In this document: positions 36,483 through 44,162 of the stretch, in pieces
How positions within the stretch are numbered: position 1 is the stretch's first letter
Layout: every line of letters starts with the position of its first letter
Source: Caenibius tardaugens NBRC 16725
Lineage (GTDB): Bacteria; Pseudomonadota; Alphaproteobacteria; Sphingomonadales; Sphingomonadaceae
DNA: 64,000 nt
Direction of reading: 5' to 3'
NCBI RefSeq assembly: GCF_003860345.1
Contig: NZ_CP034179.1
Coordinates: 2,340,001-2,404,000, forward strand
Notes under the pieces: generated by a model
Told to the model about the DNA's origin: nothing
Databases searched by the model: none
What the model saw: only the letters and a program-made list of their open reading frames with translations
Translations under genes and position numbers: made by a program

Positions 36483-36624
36483 GGCCAATCGACATTCAGC
36501 CCTGACGGCCTGCAAATGGCGCTCTCCCGTGCTTCCGGTGCTCACGTACTTGGCGTATGCTGCGCTCCGGCTCACGAAAAATCACCATTTTCGGCTCATC
36601 ATTATTTGAATGTCGATTGGCCCT
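36481..36624. repeat. 144-bp element with perfect 18-bp terminal inverted repeats
   Basis: AGGGCCAATCGACATTCA at 36481-36498 is the exact reverse complement of 36607-36624, with 108 bases between. The inner part holds a further small palindrome around CGAAAA...TTTTCG and directly repeated CGGCTCA. It lies between two convergent flagellar operons, supplies part of the stop codon of the upstream TPR gene, and encodes the last seven codons and stop of the minus-strand gene. Folded as RNA it would make a long hairpin for either transcript. The form fits a REP/MITE-like dispersed element; no second copy is in the window. Confidence 0.85.
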
Positions 36625-36970
36625 CGGACTGGCGCACGGCGGCCAGCGATTGCGCCAGCAAGGGGCCGGTCTGTGCATCGTTGGCGATCATTCGGTGCAC
36701 CTGATCCACAATCCGTGCGAATTTGGGTTCGCTGGCCAGCACTTCGCCAAATTCTTCGGTCAGCAGCGCGCGGACCAGCGCCTTGCCGAGATCGTCATCC
36801 GGCAGGTTGTCGAGCGCGGCAAGCGCCGTAACCCGGGTGAGCGGGCTCTGGCGCTGCGCGGCGCTTTTGCCCGTGGCTGCGGCGCGGGTGCCTTGGGTGT
36901 TCTTGCCGAGCCGCTGCAATTGCTGGCGCAGCAGATGCATGATCTGGTCGGTCTGGGTCACGCGGGTCAT
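36602..36970 (-). CDS. Unknown protein at the end of the flgF-fliA operon
   Basis: 122 residues, no signal peptide or membrane segment. Basic, Gln-rich N-terminal half and an acidic helical C-terminal half (DDDLGKALVRALLTEEFGEVLASEPKFARIVDQV). The last seven residues (EGQSTFK) are encoded by the right arm of the inverted repeat, so the native C-terminus may have been changed by insertion of that element. Last gene in the fliA operon; a regulator, chaperone or FliA partner are all possible but none is shown by sequence. Confidence 0.65.
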   Translation of the reverse strand: MTRVTQTDQIMHLLRQQLQRLGKNTQGTRAAATGKSAAQRQSPLTRVTALAALDNLPDDDLGKALVRALLTEEFGEVLASEPKFARIVDQVHRMIANDAQTGPLLAQSLAAVRQSEGQSTFK

Positions 36971-36989
36971 GGCGCGGGCTCCGCTGGTT

Positions 36990-37553
36990 TCAGTGCCGGG
37001 TGCCGCCGGGGCCGAACTGGCCCAGCATCAGCGAGGTAAGCGACTGATCGGAATCGGGCGGCAAGGCTGCCGTTTCACCCCGCGCCAGTTTTTCGCATTC
37101 GCCGATCAGCAGGCGGATATCGGCGTTAAGCGGCGGGTTCTCCTGATTCAGCGCGAGGCCGGCTTCCATCCGGACGATGGCCTCGGCAAATTCATCGCGC
37201 ACGAGATGCGTCAGCCCTTCGACGAACTGCCGCAGGTAATGGGCTTCGGGCAGGCGCAGCAGCGGCCCCCATGTGGCCAGCGCATGGTCCACCTCGCCTG
37301 ATGTCAGTTCGAAAAAGCCAAGCTGATAGCGTGCGATGTGAAAATCCGGGGCCAGCGCGACCGCCCTGGTCAGCGCGGCGTGCGCTTCAATCGCGCGGCT
37401 GCGCCCGGCAAGGATCGAACCGCGCATGAAATGCAGGCGGGGATCGTCGGGATAGCGTGCCGCCAGCGCATCGACCTCGGCCAGATCGTCATGCCCCTCG
37501 TGCTGGATCATTTCGACCAGCGCCGCAATCTCCGCATCGCTACACATATTCAT
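36990..37553 (-). CDS. TPR-repeat protein downstream of fliA
   Basis: 187 residues with about four tetratricopeptide units (PDDPRLHFMRGSILAGRSRAIEAHAALTRA is one clear unit, followed by APDFHIARYQLGFFELTSGEVDHAL). No signal peptide. It begins 26 bases after fliA and precedes the unknown gene by 19 bases. It mirrors the TPR gene closing the opposite flagellar operon; both may serve as cytoplasmic flagellar chaperones, which is inference from position. Confidence 0.8.
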   Translation of the reverse strand: MNMCSDAEIAALVEMIQHEGHDDLAEVDALAARYPDDPRLHFMRGSILAGRSRAIEAHAALTRAVALAPDFHIARYQLGFFELTSGEVDHALATWGPLLRLPEAHYLRQFVEGLTHLVRDEFAEAIVRMEAGLALNQENPPLNADIRLLIGECEKLARGETAALPPDSDQSLTSLMLGQFGPGGTRH

Positions 37554-37579
37554 TCGTCAATCCTCATGCATCGGGCCGT

Positions 37580-38329
37580 TCAGCGAAACCGGGCCAGTTG
37601 TTCGCGCAGGCGCAGCAGGGCCGCGCGATGAATCTGCGATACGCGCCCCTTGCTGATCCCCAGTATAATGGCGATTTGCTGGAAGCTCACGCCGGCGGTG
37701 TAATGTTGACCGATCACATACCGCTCCCGCTCGGGCAGTGCGGCGATCTGTTCGCGGATTTTCTGCCGCATCTGATACCAGACGAGGCTTTCGTAAGCCG
37801 AAGGCTGTTCGTCAGGCAGCGTGTCGGGATCGACCGGGTCCGTTTCTTCCGCCATCAGCCCGATCGCCAATGTGGCGGCCAGTTGCGACAGGGCGGCCAG
37901 GGGATCGGCACTATCGGTATTGCCGGGCGCCGCGTCACGCAGGGATCGCAGCCGGTCCCGCTCCGCCCGCTGGCGATAGCGGTATTGCGCGGCGCTTTCG
38001 CTCATCACGGCGATGCCGTTGCTGATATGGCCCAGAATGCGCCTGCGCGCGAAGGCGGGGAACGGGATCGCCCGTTCCGGTTCGAACCGGTCAATCGCCT
38101 GCAGCAGCGCCTCGTAAGCGAGCTGTTCCATGTCGGCGCGTTCATACCCGCCCATTGCCCGTCGCGCGAACTGCGCCCCGGCCAGCTTGCGGGCGAAAGG
38201 CTGGTAATGATCGAACAGGCGCTGGCGTTGTTCCGATCCGCCATGGCCGTGAAAGGCGCGCCACAGTGCCGCCTCCACCCGTTCCGCCCGGACCAGCAGG
38301 GCCACCCCGCGCCGACGTGCGCCGGTCAT
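37580..38329 (-). CDS. fliA: Flagellar sigma-28 factor FliA
   Basis: 249 residues. Region 2 (YERADMEQLAYEALLQAIDRFEPE), region 3, and region 4 (LPERERYVIGQHYTAGVSFQQIAIILGISKGRVSQIHRA) match the FliA/WhiG group of sigma-70 factors. Directs late flagellar promoters. ATG 38329 overlaps the fliP stop by ATGA, an unusual coupling of the sigma factor to an export-gate gene. No flgM anti-sigma gene is recognised in the window. Confidence 0.92.
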   Translation of the reverse strand: MTGARRRGVALLVRAERVEAALWRAFHGHGGSEQRQRLFDHYQPFARKLAGAQFARRAMGGYERADMEQLAYEALLQAIDRFEPERAIPFPAFARRRILGHISNGIAVMSESAAQYRYRQRAERDRLRSLRDAAPGNTDSADPLAALSQLAATLAIGLMAEETDPVDPDTLPDEQPSAYESLVWYQMRQKIREQIAALPERERYVIGQHYTAGVSFQQIAIILGISKGRVSQIHRAALLRLREQLARFR

Positions 38330-39063
38330 CCAAAACTGCCAAGCAGCCCTTCCATCACCAGGCTCCACCCGTCGATCAGGACAAACATCAGCACCTTGAT
38401 CGGCAGGGAAATGGTGGCAGGCGGCACCATCATCATGCCCAGCGCCAGCAGGACGCTGGCGACAACCAGATCGATCAGCAGGAACGGCAGCAGGATCACG
38501 AAGCCGATCGTGAAGGCGACGCGCAGTTCATTCAGCATGAAGGCCGGTGTCAGCTTGAACAGTTCAACCTCTTCCGCCCGTTCCGGCAGGGGCGATCCCG
38601 AAATCTGGTAAACAGTCTCCAGATCCTTGTCGCGGGTATGGCGCAGCATGAAGGCCTTCAGCGGGGCCGCCCCGCCTTCCATCGCCTGCGTCACCGTGGC
38701 CGTGCCGTTCAACAGCGGTTGCAGCGCGTTGGCGTTCACCGCCGACAGGGGCGGGCTCATGACAAAGGCGGTCATGAACAGGGCAAGGCTGGTCAGCACC
38801 GCATTGGGCGGCGTTTGCGGCATGCCGAAAGCGTGGCGGACCATGGCCAGCACCACGACAATGCGAATGAAACTGGTGGTGCTGATCAGGATCGCGGGAA
38901 TGATCGCCAGCACGCCAAGGATCACCGCAAGCCGCACAGCCTCCGCCGTTTGCGCGGTGGGCGGGGCCAAAGCGGCGGCGTGGGCGACCTGTGGCATGCC
39001 TGCCAGCGCGATCATCAGCGCCAGTACAAGCACGATGCGGTGTGCGGCAGGGGGGCGTGCCAT
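38326..39063 (-). CDS. fliP: Flagellar biosynthetic protein FliP
   Basis: 245 residues with a signal-like N-terminus (IVLVLALMIALAGMPQVAHA) and four hydrophobic helices. Family signatures TSFIRIVVVLAMVRHAFGMPQTPPN and FLLIDLVVASVLLALGMMMVPP are clear. FliP initiates export-gate assembly. ATG 39063 is selected because it starts with the signal sequence; upstream sequence in the frame belongs to fliO on another frame. Gap to fliO is 5 bases. Confidence 0.95.
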   Translation of the reverse strand: MARPPAAHRIVLVLALMIALAGMPQVAHAAALAPPTAQTAEAVRLAVILGVLAIIPAILISTTSFIRIVVVLAMVRHAFGMPQTPPNAVLTSLALFMTAFVMSPPLSAVNANALQPLLNGTATVTQAMEGGAAPLKAFMLRHTRDKDLETVYQISGSPLPERAEEVELFKLTPAFMLNELRVAFTIGFVILLPFLLIDLVVASVLLALGMMMVPPATISLPIKVLMFVLIDGWSLVMEGLLGSFG

Positions 39064-39068
39064 GCGGA

Positions 39069-39491
39069 TCACAGGCTGTCCCGTGCCCCGGCGCTGGGGG
39101 CGGGCAGAACCTGTCGGTCCAGCAGCAGCGTATGCGCCGGGCCTATCGCCAGCAGATAGGCGTGCCCGGCGCAATGCAGCAGGCAGACATCGCCATGCTG
39201 GCTGAGCCTGCGGGTTTCGATCACGGTGATGGCACGGTGCGGGGCCGGTTTCAGCACTGTCCAGCGTCGGGGCAGGAAACGGCCCGACGATCGCCCCTGA
39301 TAATGGCGCAGCGCGAGAATGGCCGTGGCGGCCAGCGCAAGGCAGAACAGCAGGGCGCAGGCAATCCGCCACCATGGGATGGATGGGGAAGCACCCGTTG
39401 CCAGCCCACCGGCAAGCGCGGGGCTGGCGCTCATGCCAATGCCGAAGGTTATGACGGCTGACAGCATGCCGGGATACAAGGCGCGCGCCAT
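39069..39491 (-). CDS. fliO: FliO-like flagellar biosynthesis protein
   Basis: 140 residues. Two hydrophobic stretches, one signal-like (about 8-28) and one membrane anchor (about 40-62), then a small cytoplasmic domain with RHYQGRSSGRFLPRRW and IETRRLSQHGDVCLLHCAGHAYLLAIG, which follows the beta-rich FliO pattern (E..L.....L.L....G...LLG). FliO is poorly conserved; the position between fliN and fliP is the main support. Confidence 0.8.
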   Translation of the reverse strand: MARALYPGMLSAVITFGIGMSASPALAGGLATGASPSIPWWRIACALLFCLALAATAILALRHYQGRSSGRFLPRRWTVLKPAPHRAITVIETRRLSQHGDVCLLHCAGHAYLLAIGPAHTLLLDRQVLPAPSAGARDSL

Positions 39492-39497
39492 GGCCCG

Positions 39498-39767
39498 TCA
39501 GCTCCCGATTTCGGTGACCCGCACGGCGAACCTGTCCGCCACCGTGACGATTTCCCCCCGGGCGATCACCCGGCCATTGACCCGGATATCGGCCGAATCC
39601 GCAAGAGAACGTTCGATGGGGAGGATATCGCCCATGGCCAGCCGGTTAAGGTCCGCCACGGTCAGCCGGGCTTCGCCCAGCATGACTTCCACCTCCACCT
39701 CGACATGATCGATCAACCGGGCGGGGGCCGTTTCGTCACCTGTTTGCGGGGCTGTTTCTTCTACCAT
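39498..39767 (-). CDS. fliN: Flagellar motor switch protein FliN
   Basis: 89 residues, essentially one SpoA domain: VEVEVMLGEARLTVADLNRLAMGDILPIERS, then RVNGRVIARGEIVTVADRFAVRVTEI. Lower C-ring component contributing to torque switching and export-substrate docking. ATG 39767 overlaps the fliM stop by 7 bases, consistent with the fixed FliM:FliN stoichiometry. Confidence 0.93.
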   Translation of the reverse strand: MVEETAPQTGDETAPARLIDHVEVEVEVMLGEARLTVADLNRLAMGDILPIERSLADSADIRVNGRVIARGEIVTVADRFAVRVTEIGS

Positions 39768-40528
39768 TGCTGTACCGGCCTTTCGATCCGTATTGCGAAG
39801 TGTGCATCGGCAAGCGTGACGGTGGCGGCATCGCGTGCGCGCCATGAAGGACCGACACGGAGTTCAAGGGGTGCTGTCGTGGCCGTATCGAGCGTGATCA
39901 CATCGCCGATACCCAGCCGTTCGAGATCGGGCAGAGCCACACGGTTGCGGCCGATAACGGCATTGAGCGTGACGGTGTGATCCGCCAGCGCTTCGCCGCG
40001 CGGGGCAAGCGCGCCCGGTTTGCGTGATGGCCCAGCGCGCAAACGGGCAGCGGCAATCAGCAGCGAATGCGCGGCATGGATCGTGAACACGGCCTCCCCG
40101 CCATTCAGGGTGACCGGCAGGCTGTATCCCGGTGCGGTGGAGCCTGGCCTATCGCTTGCGCGCGCTGCCGGGAAACAGGCCTCTATCCGTTGCCGAAGGT
40201 CGGCAGAGGCCGCTTCGATGATATCCGCGATCAACATGTCGTCGGCGACGGTGCGGCGCGCGCGTTCATCCATCGGCACACCGAACAGGGCAGTGGCCAG
40301 AGAGGCCCGTCCGCCAGCCACCGGTGCCAGATGGATACCTCCCGCCCCGTTGCGATCGTGGCTGTGGAGGTCGCGCTGATCGGCCCGTTCCCATGCGAAG
40401 GGCGCTGCCAATCGGCTGCCTGTCAGCCATTCGGCAGACCAGAGGTCGAGCGCGCGGGCAACCGGTTCCACAGCGGAAGGGCCGGTAAACCCGGATTCCG
40501 GCAGCCACGGGCATGGTTCCACGATCAT
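39761..40528 (-). CDS. fliM: Divergent FliM-like C-ring protein
   Basis: 255 residues, clearly shorter than the about 330 of typical FliM. Only the C-terminal SpoA domain (ALADHTVTLNAVIGRNRVALPDLERLGIGDVITLDT) is readily recognised. The N-terminal LSQDEIDALL-type CheY-binding segment is absent: the protein begins MIVEPCPWLPESGFTG. Its place directly before fliN supports a FliM/FliY-like role in the C ring. Lack of the CheY motif suggests the motor may not respond to chemotaxis in the usual way. Confidence 0.75.
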   Translation of the reverse strand: MIVEPCPWLPESGFTGPSAVEPVARALDLWSAEWLTGSRLAAPFAWERADQRDLHSHDRNGAGGIHLAPVAGGRASLATALFGVPMDERARRTVADDMLIADIIEAASADLRQRIEACFPAARASDRPGSTAPGYSLPVTLNGGEAVFTIHAAHSLLIAAARLRAGPSRKPGALAPRGEALADHTVTLNAVIGRNRVALPDLERLGIGDVITLDTATTAPLELRVGPSWRARDAATVTLADAHFAIRIERPVQQW

Positions 40529-41700
40529 CCCTGCCCCCGGATGCCGAAGAGTTGCTGGATCATGTCATTGGTGATGCTGATGATTTGCGACGATGCCTGA
40601 AATCCACGCTGAATCAGGATCAGATCGCCAAATTGCGCGCCCAGATCGACATTCGACGCTTCGAGACGCCGCGAAAGGATTGATCCGACGCGCGTGTCTT
40701 CCGCTGTCAGGTACTGCACCTGCCCGAAGCCGTTCAGCACGAACAGGCCATTGCTGCGCTGTTCCAGTTTTTGCGGATCGCGGAAATCGGCCAGCGCAAT
40801 GGCGCCCAGTTCGCGCTTTTCCTCGTTCGAATAGGCGATTTCGAACTGACCCTTGGCATTGACCGCCAAAGTGGCGATCGAACCCGTGGCGTGGCCATCC
40901 ACGTCGGACGCGCGCAGGGTGGAGACATCGCCTGAGGAATAGGAGGTGATCTTCGAAAAATCGAAGGCGACCGACAGGCCAGCATCCGTGTCTGCGAATG
41001 TCAGCGTCGCATTGGCGGGCATCACCACGCCGTTGCTGATGGCCAGGGTCTGGCTGCCGACCTCGTCATCATTCGCATCGGTGACTTTCACCGTCCATTC
41101 GTCAAACACGGTTTCTTCGCGGCTGAACGTCAGGGTCCAGAGATGTTCCCCGCCGCGTTCGTCATACACTTTGACGTCGGGGATGGTGAAGCTCGTGGCC
41201 GTGGAGGACAGGTTGTCGGTGAAGGTGATGCTGGTGGTTTTTTCCGGTGCGCTGGTGCGCAGACTGTCGATGTTGAGGCTGGCGGGGCGCCCGGTTTCGT
41301 CCAGCACGCCCAGCCGGTAATCGGTCCCGGCCATGACGACGAACCCGTCGTCATCCACCATGAAACTGCCGGTCCGTGCATAGTAGGTCGCATCGCCATC
41401 CATCAGTACGAAGAAGCCGTTGCCGTCCACCGCAAGGTCGAGATCGCGGCCCGTTTCGCGCAGTTCGCCTTGCTTGAAATTGATAGTGACGCTGTCGAAG
41501 TTCACCCCGTGGCCCTGGCCGGTGTAGCCCGATCCATAAGCAAGGCCGCCCGCGCTGCTGCCACCATAGACATCGGAAAACGAGACATCGGAGGCTTTGA
41601 ACCCTGAGGTGTTCAGATTGCTGACGTTGTTGCTGACCGTTTTCAGGCCCTGCGAGTAGGCGTTGAGCCCGCTCAGGCCGATGTAGATGGAGCCGAACAT
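40525..41700 (-). CDS. flgE: Flagellar hook protein FlgE
   Basis: 391 residues. N-terminal rod/hook signature SIYIGLSGLNAYSQGLKTVSNNVSNLNTSGFKASDV, central VDGNGFFVL motif of the hook-basal-body family, variable D2-type beta domain (about 150-290), and the C-terminal helix with LEASNVDLGAQFGDLILIQRGFQASSQII. Exported by the flagellar T3SS to build the hook. Starts one base after the flgA stop. Confidence 0.93.
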   Translation of the reverse strand: MFGSIYIGLSGLNAYSQGLKTVSNNVSNLNTSGFKASDVSFSDVYGGSSAGGLAYGSGYTGQGHGVNFDSVTINFKQGELRETGRDLDLAVDGNGFFVLMDGDATYYARTGSFMVDDDGFVVMAGTDYRLGVLDETGRPASLNIDSLRTSAPEKTTSITFTDNLSSTATSFTIPDVKVYDERGGEHLWTLTFSREETVFDEWTVKVTDANDDEVGSQTLAISNGVVMPANATLTFADTDAGLSVAFDFSKITSYSSGDVSTLRASDVDGHATGSIATLAVNAKGQFEIAYSNEEKRELGAIALADFRDPQKLEQRSNGLFVLNGFGQVQYLTAEDTRVGSILSRRLEASNVDLGAQFGDLILIQRGFQASSQIISITNDMIQQLFGIRGQG

Positions 41701-41701
41701 G

Positions 41702-42357
41702 TCAATTGCTCTCCCTGATTTGCGATATCGCGCTTAAGGCGATGTCGCTGATCGTCTGGTTGGTGGGGGTGACCATGTCGCCTTGCCGTGCAAACGCCGC
41801 AGGATCGAAATGATCCGCTGCCAGCAAGGCGGCCAGTTCGCCTTCCTGCTGCTGCAGATTGCACGCCGCAAGGGCCGCAGCGCCATCGCGGCGCCAGCGG
41901 CGCGGTCATAGCGCAGCGGCAATTTTGCGTGCTTGCCCTGTTCGCAGGCGGTGGGGGCAAGTGCGGCATCCACCACATAAGCCCCGGCCGCGAGATTTTG
42001 CCGGAGCGCGAAACATTCGCGCCCGGCGCGCCCATCCTCGGCCATTGCTTCCTCGCCAGGAACGATGAAGCGAACGGCCCCCCCAAGGAGCGGGCGCAAG
42101 ATCTGGCCGGGCACGCGCCACCGCAAGAGCAGGGCGCGTCGTTCGGCAGTGAGTTCCACATAGCGTTGCCCCTCGGGCACGGTTGCGGCGATCAACGCAC
42201 CGGTTCCGCTGCGCTGCTGCGGTGACAGCACGGCAAGATCGCGGACACGGATATGCCTGTCCGCCAGTGTCAACGGCGCGGCCCCACCCTCTTGCGCAAA
42301 GAGCGCGGAAGGCAGGAGACCGGCGGATAACGCCAGAGAGAGGAGAAGCGGGCGCAT
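41702..42357 (-). pseudogene. flgA: FlgA-like periplasmic protein, one frameshift
   Basis: Would give a about 218-residue exported protein: Sec signal (RPLLLSLALSAGLLPSALFAQ), then a region like the FlgA P-ring-assembly chaperone (VPEGQRYVELTAERRALLLRWRVPG) and a C-terminal end DMVTPTNQTISDIALSAISQ. The frame breaks by one missing base near 41883-41895 (GGCGCCGCGATGG on the coding strand); after it the original frame ends early, while the shifted frame runs on and stops one base before flgE. Total length is one base short of a whole number of codons. FlgA assignment rests on context and the RRxVPG segment. Confidence 0.7.
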
Positions 42358-42361
42358 CCGG

Positions 42362-43135
42362 TTATTTCTTGAGATTGTTAGTGATCGCGGCGAGCTGGTC
42401 GGCGGTTTGCAAGGCCTGCGCATTGGCGGCGAAAGCCCGCTGGATCACCAGCATCTGGACCATTTCCTCGGTCAGTTCGACATTGGCCCCTTCGAGTGCG
42501 CCTTGCACCATGCGCCCGGCGCCATCCTCACCGGGAAGGGCATCGGTCAGCCGGGCGTTATCCGCAGCGCGCAACAGCCCGCCATCGAGCTGTTCCAGCA
42601 TGTCTTCGTGATCCGCGCGGACAAGGCCGATTTGCCCCAGTTCCACCACTTCGCCATTGGCGCCTTCCGCCTTGACCATCCCTTCAGCGGAAATGGTCAA
42701 TCGGGTGGCATCGGCCGGGACCGTGATACCGGCATGCAGCGGCAGACCGTCAAGCGTGACGAGCGCGCCGTCCTCATTCACGCGCAGGGTTCCCCCGCGC
42801 CAGAGCAGCGTTTGCCCGCCGGGGCCCATAAGTTCGATGAACCCCTGCCCATCGATCGCCAGATCGAGCGGATTGCCCGTGGGCCGGATTTCACCCTGAC
42901 TGAACAGCATGGCACGGGCTGCGATACGCACCCCCCCGGTTGCCAGCAGATTGTCTCCGGTCACTGCGGCGGGTGTGCCGTCATCGCGTGTCTGGTTGGC
43001 GAGAATGGCGGAAAACCGCGCATCTGATCGTTTAAAGGCCGGGGTGTTCACATTGGCGATGTTGTTTGCCAGCAGTTCGAGCGCCTTCTGATCCGCCCGC
43101 AGGGCGACGGCGCCCACTTCGAATGCGCCGTTCAT
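42362..43135 (-). CDS. flgG: Flagellar basal-body rod protein FlgG
   Basis: 257 residues. N-terminal LELLANNIANVNTPAFKRSDARF, central AIDGQGFIEL, and the C-terminal LEGANVELTEEMVQMLVIQRAFAANAQALQTADQ are the distal-rod pattern; the C-terminal motif favours FlgG over FlgF. Its start overlaps the flgF stop by ATGA. Confidence 0.88.
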   Translation of the reverse strand: MNGAFEVGAVALRADQKALELLANNIANVNTPAFKRSDARFSAILANQTRDDGTPAAVTGDNLLATGGVRIAARAMLFSQGEIRPTGNPLDLAIDGQGFIELMGPGGQTLLWRGGTLRVNEDGALVTLDGLPLHAGITVPADATRLTISAEGMVKAEGANGEVVELGQIGLVRADHEDMLEQLDGGLLRAADNARLTDALPGEDGAGRMVQGALEGANVELTEEMVQMLVIQRAFAANAQALQTADQLAAITNNLKK

Positions 43136-43836
43136 TTTCCGCTCCTGCTGAATGTGGTGATCGCCTGCCCGATGAGCTGGTCGTAGAACTGTACGAGCCG
43201 TGCCCCGCTTTCCGCCTGGCGCGTGGCGGACATCATCGCGACCATTTCATCGCTCATCACGACATTGGCGCTTTCCAGCTGGCCCTGCCGAATCGTGCTG
43301 GCCGTGGCTTCATGCATGGCCGAAGGTGTGAAAGGGGCCCTTGGATTGTCGGTTTCGAACAAGGCGATCGCGGCGACGGGCAGCCCGTTTTCGATAACGC
43401 TGCCATCACCCATGATCTGCGGGTTGGTGCCGCCCAGTGTGAGATCGCCCCCACCCGCCTGCTGCAGAACACGGCCAGAATCGTCGACCAGTGTGCCATC
43501 GGGGCCAATCGCAAAGGCACCGCCACGGGAATAGGTGATCCTGTCGCCATCGCGGAGTTGCACATAACCGGGGCCAAAGATCGCCAGATCGAGCGGGTTG
43601 CCCGTTTCGCGGAGTTTGCCCTGTGCGCGATCGTGCGTGATGTGCAGTTGCACGGGGGCATCGCGAAGACTGGCCGCACTGCCCTGGGCCGGTGCGGTGC
43701 GCATCAGCGTTTCTGCGAAAGTGATCTGCCGTTTGTATCCGGGGGTGGAGGCATTGGAAACGTTCTGTGCGGCCGCTTCGACCCGTTGTTCCGATGCTGC
43801 AAGAATTCCAGACGCAGACTCGATGAGTCCTGACAT
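43132..43836 (-). CDS. flgF: Flagellar basal-body rod protein FlgF
   Basis: 234 residues. VEAAAQNVSNASTPGYKRQITFAE at the N-terminus and LESANVVMSDEMVAMMSATRQAESG at the C-terminus match the rod-protein family, with the shorter FlgF length and less regular C-terminus. First gene of the minus-strand operon flgF to the unknown gene at 36602, whose members are all separated by less than 30 bases or overlap. Confidence 0.82.
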   Translation of the reverse strand: MSGLIESASGILAASEQRVEAAAQNVSNASTPGYKRQITFAETLMRTAPAQGSAASLRDAPVQLHITHDRAQGKLRETGNPLDLAIFGPGYVQLRDGDRITYSRGGAFAIGPDGTLVDDSGRVLQQAGGGDLTLGGTNPQIMGDGSVIENGLPVAAIALFETDNPRAPFTPSAMHEATASTIRQGQLESANVVMSDEMVAMMSATRQAESGARLVQFYDQLIGQAITTFSRSGK

Positions 43837-44162
43837 GTGCCCCCCAAGGTAATTCGCTCGCCTTTTGCTTGGGGGATGGCTGCAGGCCCGGTCAACGCGG
43901 GTTAAATCCGTATTGGATCAATCTATCCAAGTGTCGAATTTCCCGTAAATAATTGTAACGCTCTGCCGAGGATTGTTCGGTTCGCAGCGTGCTGTGATTC
44001 GGTGCTGTTCTAAACTTTGCGCCGCTTCGTCGGATCGCGCCGACCGAAGGAGGGGGTTTGCGATGTTCTGTATGGAATGGAACGGGGCACGCACGGGCAG
44101 AATTGCTGTAGATGTTCGCGGTGTTGACGATATGGCCATATTTGGGCGTGTAGGGGCATCGC
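43837..44162. other. Intergenic region between flgF and the GNAT gene
   Basis: 326 bases, divergent promoters expected. I see no gene. I looked for a sigma-54 (GG-N10-GC) or sigma-28 promoter on the flgF side and found none convincing. The region is more A/T-rich than its surroundings at 43900-43980. Nothing else can be supported. Confidence 0.4.

Noticed and set aside
36516-36704. Short plus-strand ORF inside the inverted-repeat element
   Set aside because: It has no ribosome binding site, runs through the repeat and antisense to the unknown gene; the element shows no transposase.
43837-44162. Sigma-54 or sigma-28 promoter for flgF
   Set aside because: No GG-N10-GC or TAAA-N15-GCCGATAA-like pair with acceptable spacing was seen.
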